Shown: piece after piece, positions 61,373-64,000 of the stretch
How positions within the stretch are numbered: the stretch's first letter is position 1
How the letters are laid out: each line of letters opens with the position of its first letter
Made by a program: the position numbers and the translations under genes
The notes under the pieces: model-generated
What the model was told of the DNA's origin: nothing
What the model saw: the letters and a program-made list of their open reading frames with translations, nothing else
Database searches by the model: none
From: Sphaerisporangium rubeum
Lineage (GTDB): Bacteria > Actinomycetota > Actinomycetes > Streptosporangiales > Streptosporangiaceae
DNA length: 64,000 bases
Assembly: GCF_014207705.1 (NCBI RefSeq)
Contig: NZ_JACHIU010000001.1
Span: forward strand, 1,984,001 to 2,048,000
Reading direction: 5' to 3'

Positions 61373-62056
61373 TCACCCCTGGTCGGAGCCGGGACGGCCG
61401 AGGGGCTTGATCAGTCCGCTCTCGTAGGCGTACACGACGGCCTGCGCGCGGTCGCGGACGCCGAGCTTGGCGAGCACCCGGCCGAGGTGGGTCTTGACGG
61501 TCGCCTCGGCGAGGTCGAGCCGTGCGGCGATCTCGCCGTTGGACAGGCCGCGGCCGACCAGCACGAGCACCTGCCGCTCGCGCGCGGTGAGGTCGCCGAG
61601 CGGCCCGCCTGCCGCCGCCTCGGGCCCCGGCAGGTGCGCGGTGAAGCGTTCGAGCAGGCGCCGCGTCGCGCTCGGCGCCATCACGGCGTCACCGGCGTGC
61701 ACCGAATGGATGGCGCTCACCAGGTCCGACGGCGGCACGTCCTTGAGCAGGAAACCGGACGCGCCGGCTTTGAGCGCGGCGTACGCGTAGTCGTCGAGGT
61801 CGAACGTCGTCAGGATGAGAACCTTCGGCGCGTCCGGCATCTCCCGGATGCGCCTGGTCGCCTCCACCCCGTCCATGTGCGGCATGCGGACGTCCATCAG
61901 CACCACGTCGGCGCGCACCCGGCCGGCCAGCGCCACCGCGGCGGCCCCGTCGGCGGCCTCGCCGACGATCTCCAGATCGGGCTGCGCGCCGAGCACCATG
62001 CGGAAACCGGCGCGCACCAGCTCCTGGTCGTCGACCAGCACCACTTTGACGCTCAC
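61373..62056 (-). CDS. NarL/LuxR-type response regulator
   Basis: A 227-residue response regulator: receiver with Asp9/Asp10, phosphoacceptor Asp55 (VVLMDVRMPHMDG) and Lys in LLKDVPP; LuxR-type DNA-binding domain (LTARERQVLVLVGRGLSNGEIA). The start overlaps the kinase stop (ATGA). It probably binds TACGACCCAGGTCGTA-type sites before its own operon and before the ABC operon. Confidence 0.94.
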   Translation of the reverse strand: MSVKVVLVDDQELVRAGFRMVLGAQPDLEIVGEAADGAAAVALAGRVRADVVLMDVRMPHMDGVEATRRIREMPDAPKVLILTTFDLDDYAYAALKAGASGFLLKDVPPSDLVSAIHSVHAGDAVMAPSATRRLLERFTAHLPGPEAAAGGPLGDLTARERQVLVLVGRGLSNGEIAARLDLAEATVKTHLGRVLAKLGVRDRAQAVVYAYESGLIKPLGRPGSDQG

Positions 62057-63231
62057 GCGGCCCTGCTCACCGGCAGCCGCACACTGACCTGGAACCCGCC
62101 GCCGGGGATCGGGGCCGCGCGCACGCTGCCGTCGTACATGGCGACCCGCTCCCGCATGCCGATCAGCCCGTGGCCGCCGATGCCGGGAGGCGCCGCCGCG
62201 CCGCGGCCGTCGTCGGTGACCTGCAGCAGGACCTCACGGCCGCGGTACGTCATGTCGACCCGGGCCACCGCTCCCGGGCCGCCGTGCTTGAGGGTGTTGG
62301 TGAGGGCTTCCTGCACGACACGGTAGATCACGAGCTGCTCGCCTTCCGGCAGGTCGATCGGGGTGCCGCCGACGGTGAACTCCACCGCCATGCCGGAACG
62401 GCGCACCTGGGTCACGAGGTCGTCGAGCTGCGCGACACCGGGCTGCGGCGCGTACTCCTCCGCCTGGCCGTCCTGCCGCAGCATGCCGACCAGGCGCCGC
62501 ATCTCGGCGAGCGCCTCACGTCCGGTGCGCGAGATGGTGCCGAGGGCCTGACGTGCCTGCTCGGGGTCGGAACTCATGGCGTACCCGGCGCCGTCCGCCT
62601 GGACGATCATCACGCTGACGTTGTGCGCCACCACGTCGTGCAGCTCGCGCGCGATCCTGGCGCGCTCAGCGGCGGTGGCGATGAGCGCCTGCTGGTCCCG
62701 TTCCCGCTCGGCGCGCTCCGCGCGTTCCTCCAGGCTTTCCAGGTAGCGGCGGCGCGTGTTGGCGTAGATGCCGGCGATCCAGGGGCTGAGCACGAAGAAC
62801 GTGCCGGAGAAGATGGCCAGCGGCTCGACGGCGACATCCCAGCGGATCAGCGCGAGGATCAGGCCGAGCTCGACGACCGCGCCTGCGGCCACGGCCCAGC
62901 GCAGCGCGCAGCGGGCCGCCACGCCGTACATCGCGACGAGCACCGCTATGTTGGCCGGAACAGGCTGGATCCCGAGCAGCCACTGGCAGAAGCACACCAG
63001 CGCGACGACGGCGAACATCTGCACCGGACGGGCCCGCCGCCAGGCCAGCGGGATCACGAGTGCGGCCGACAACAGCACGTAGCCCCAGACACCGGGTGGC
63101 CTGCCGCCGGGAGGCGGCGACTCGACGTACGCGGGTATGGCCATCGCGCACAGGATGACGAGGGGTGCGATGGCGAGCCCGTCGATCAGGTTGCGATGGC
63201 GCGACCCCCACGCGCGTACTCTGCCGAACAC
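62053..63231 (-). CDS. Membrane sensor histidine kinase (HisKA_3 type)
   Basis: A 392-residue sensor kinase: about five membrane helices (residues 15-150), phosphoacceptor His198 in ARELHDVVAHNVSV, and an HATPase domain with VTDDGRGAAAPPG and GIGGHGLIGMRERV. GTG 63231 is chosen because TAGTGT (63239-63244) lies 7 bases upstream, implying a leaderless mRNA. It signals to the response regulator that follows. Confidence 0.93.
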   Translation of the reverse strand: MFGRVRAWGSRHRNLIDGLAIAPLVILCAMAIPAYVESPPPGGRPPGVWGYVLLSAALVIPLAWRRARPVQMFAVVALVCFCQWLLGIQPVPANIAVLVAMYGVAARCALRWAVAAGAVVELGLILALIRWDVAVEPLAIFSGTFFVLSPWIAGIYANTRRRYLESLEERAERAERERDQQALIATAAERARIARELHDVVAHNVSVMIVQADGAGYAMSSDPEQARQALGTISRTGREALAEMRRLVGMLRQDGQAEEYAPQPGVAQLDDLVTQVRRSGMAVEFTVGGTPIDLPEGEQLVIYRVVQEALTNTLKHGGPGAVARVDMTYRGREVLLQVTDDGRGAAAPPGIGGHGLIGMRERVAMYDGSVRAAPIPGGGFQVSVRLPVSRAA

Positions 63232-63238
63232 GCCTCCA

Positions 63239-63244
63239 ACACTA
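63239..63244 (-). promoter_or_regulatory. -10 box of the kinase operon
   Basis: TAGTGT on the minus strand fits TANNNT and lies 7 bases before GTG 63231. The palindrome at 63292-63307 is about 50 bases further upstream. Confidence 0.5.
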
Positions 63245-63291
63245 CGTTCGGGCCCGGGTGATCCCCGTCCGTCTGGAGAGGGATCTGCGGC

Positions 63292-63307
63292 TACGACCCA
63301 GGTCGTA
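63292..63307. promoter_or_regulatory. Perfect 16-base palindrome, candidate response-regulator site
   Basis: TACGACCCAGGTCGTA is a perfect dyad with a two-base centre, 61 bases upstream of the kinase start. Its left 14 bases recur upstream of the FtsX-ABC operon (61334-61347). Confidence 0.65.
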
Positions 63308-63349
63308 CACAGGACAAATGCCCTTACACCCCTCTTACGGCGCATGCGG

Positions 63350-63557
63350 GATAGTTCTTAGCAGGGAGCCACCCTCGGGTGGATAAAGGGAGACCGCGAT
63401 GCGGGTCGGCGCCGCCCGGGTCGCGTGGCAGGGGGAGAAGCCACGTGACCCGGGGAACCTCGGCCCCACCGTCTCCGCCTCTCCTGGCGCGAACGGCCCC
63501 ATGCCCAGCGGGCCCACAGCGCGGAGGCCGCCCCCAGGTGGTGGGGGCGGCCTCCGC
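63350..63557 (+). ncRNA. Candidate structured small RNA with terminator
   Basis: A GATAGT -10-like box (63350-63355) is followed by DNA that folds strongly: CCACC-CTC-GGGTGG, then CCGGGTC and GTGGC arms closing on GCCAC and GACCCGG, enclosed by GGAGAC and GTCTCC. It ends in a 16-bp terminator stem (63521-63557). No protein frame is convincing. The terminator may instead serve the tRNA on the other strand. This plus the kinase promoter fill the 63232-63576 gap. Confidence 0.4.
63521..63557. terminator. Strong terminator hairpin next to the tRNA
   Basis: A perfect 16-bp stem (GCGGAGGCCGCCCCCA and complement) with a 5-base loop, 19 bases after the tRNA 3' end on the minus strand. Tails on both sides are weak in U. 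Confidence 0.75.
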
Positions 63558-63576
63558 TATTCGTCCAGGTAGGACC

Positions 63577-63652
63577 TGGTGGGGTCGGTGGGATTCGAAC
63601 CCACACTGTCAGGTACCTAAAACCTGTGCCTCTGCCATTGGGCTACGACCCC
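63577..63652 (-). tRNA. tRNA with UAG anticodon but short variable arm
   Basis: A 76-base cloverleaf on the minus strand with encoded CCA: 7-bp acceptor (GGGGTCG/CGACCCC), D-arm with GG, 5-bp anticodon stem CAGGT/ACCTG, loop TTTAGGT, and T-arm GTGGG-TTCGAAT-CCCAC. The anticodon is UAG (63617-63619 on the plus strand), which reads CUA leucine. The variable region is only ACAGT, whereas tRNA-Leu carries a long arm. Discriminator base is A. A TAAGAT box (63668-63673) may be its promoter. The charging enzyme is unclear. Confidence 0.9.
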
Positions 63653-63752
63653 GCGTGGGCCTCCGCCATCTTAATTGAGCTTCGGCGGCACCCGTAGCGA
63701 CTGGCGTGGTGACCGTTAGTCCAGGTCCGGGGTCATGTCCTTGGGTCCCGGC

Positions 63753-64000
63753 TCAGTCGACGCCGAGCTCCTTGCGCAGGCGTGCCACATGGCCGGTCGC
63801 CTTCACGTTGTACATGGCCTTCTCGATCTTTCCGTCCGGATCGATGACGAACGTGGACCGCAGCACACCGAGGATGGTCTTGCCGTAGTTCTTCTTCTCG
63901 CCGTACGCGCCGTACGCCTGGTGGACCTTCAGCTCCGGGTCCGACAGCAGCGGGAACGTCAGCGCGTCGCGCTCGGCGAACTTCGCGAGCTTGGCCGGCG
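63753..64000 (-). CDS. bcp: Peroxiredoxin Bcp, 3' part
   Basis: The last 81 residues of a thioredoxin-dependent peroxiredoxin of the Bcp/PrxQ type; the gene runs out of the window and the active-site Cys is not visible. Conserved parts are FPLLSDPELKVHQAYGAYGEKKNYGK, TILGVLRSTFVIDPDGKIEK and the end VARLRKELGVD. It reduces peroxides. The gap to the tRNA holds only the tRNA promoter. Confidence 0.93.
   Translation of the reverse strand, partial: PAKLAKFAERDALTFPLLSDPELKVHQAYGAYGEKKNYGKTILGVLRSTFVIDPDGKIEKAMYNVKATGHVARLRKELGVD

Noticed and set aside
63577-63652. Amber-suppressor tRNA
   Set aside because: The anticodon itself is UAG and reads CUA; a suppressor of UAG codons would need anticodon CUA.

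Overview
The window is high-GC chromosomal DNA of an actinomycete. The markers are a one-strand atp operon followed by DUF2550 and a PduO-type cobalamin adenosyltransferase, NucS mismatch repair, a FilP-like coiled-coil protein, ClpS/DUF2017, CysO/CysM, DUF3039, many GTG starts and many start codons lying 6-8 bases after a -10 box. Gene order resembles the Streptomyces atp-nucS-filP-thiolase neighbourhood. A Streptosporangiales relative is my best guess, but that is inference.

Region by region: 1-6.5 kb is the ATP synthase operon (atpE tail, F, H, A, G, D, C) plus DUF2550. 6.6-13.6 kb holds a cobalamin adenosyltransferase, a STAS protein, a TetR regulator, an aldehyde dehydrogenase and a four-gene ABC-2 exporter/two-component operon on the minus strand. 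13.8-19.6 kb is the most unusual block: four tightly overlapping plus-strand genes encode an ABC-importer-like complex whose ATPase subunit has lost every catalytic motif, a lipoprotein binding protein, a permease fused into one chain, and a membrane-anchored STAND/TPR-type protein with a non-canonical P-loop. 19.6-31 kb returns to conserved core: glycosyltransferase, NucS, hydroxyacyl-CoA dehydrogenase, hydrolase, SDR, FilP-like protein, methylmalonyl-CoA epimerase, thiolase and two membrane proteins. 31.5-45.5 kb holds MarR, a secreted subtilase, a thioredoxin-TPR protein, malic enzyme, an Rpn-type nuclease, an LPXTG-type surface protein, YqgE, a TetR/MFS pair, a secreted M43 protease and a helicase. 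45.6-54.7 kb is a housekeeping run: nicotinamidase and nicotinate phosphoribosyltransferase, ClpS, DUF2017, a JAMM protease with CysO and CysM for cysteine synthesis, MurI, RNase PH and RdgB. 54.7-64 kb has a membrane-anchored molybdopterin oxidoreductase, a Tox-PL toxin/Imm35 immunity pair, a MacB/FtsX-type ABC system with its own two-component system, an odd tRNA and the end of bcp.

How they work together: the JAMM-CysO-CysM cluster is the sulfur-carrier route to cysteine. The FtsX exporter and the adjacent two-component system share a palindromic upstream motif, so the regulator probably controls both itself and the exporter. A pattern runs across the window: several genes are followed by decayed tandem copies of their own 3' end, stop codon included (hydrolase at 24.5 kb, membrane protein at 29.8 kb, molybdopterin oxidoreductase at 56.4 kb, probably the helicase at 45.5 kb).

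My best candidates for something undescribed are the pseudo-ATPase ABC/STAND operon (13845-19633) and the tRNA with a leucine UAG anticodon but no long variable arm (63577-63652). All calls come from reading the sequence; no database search was possible.
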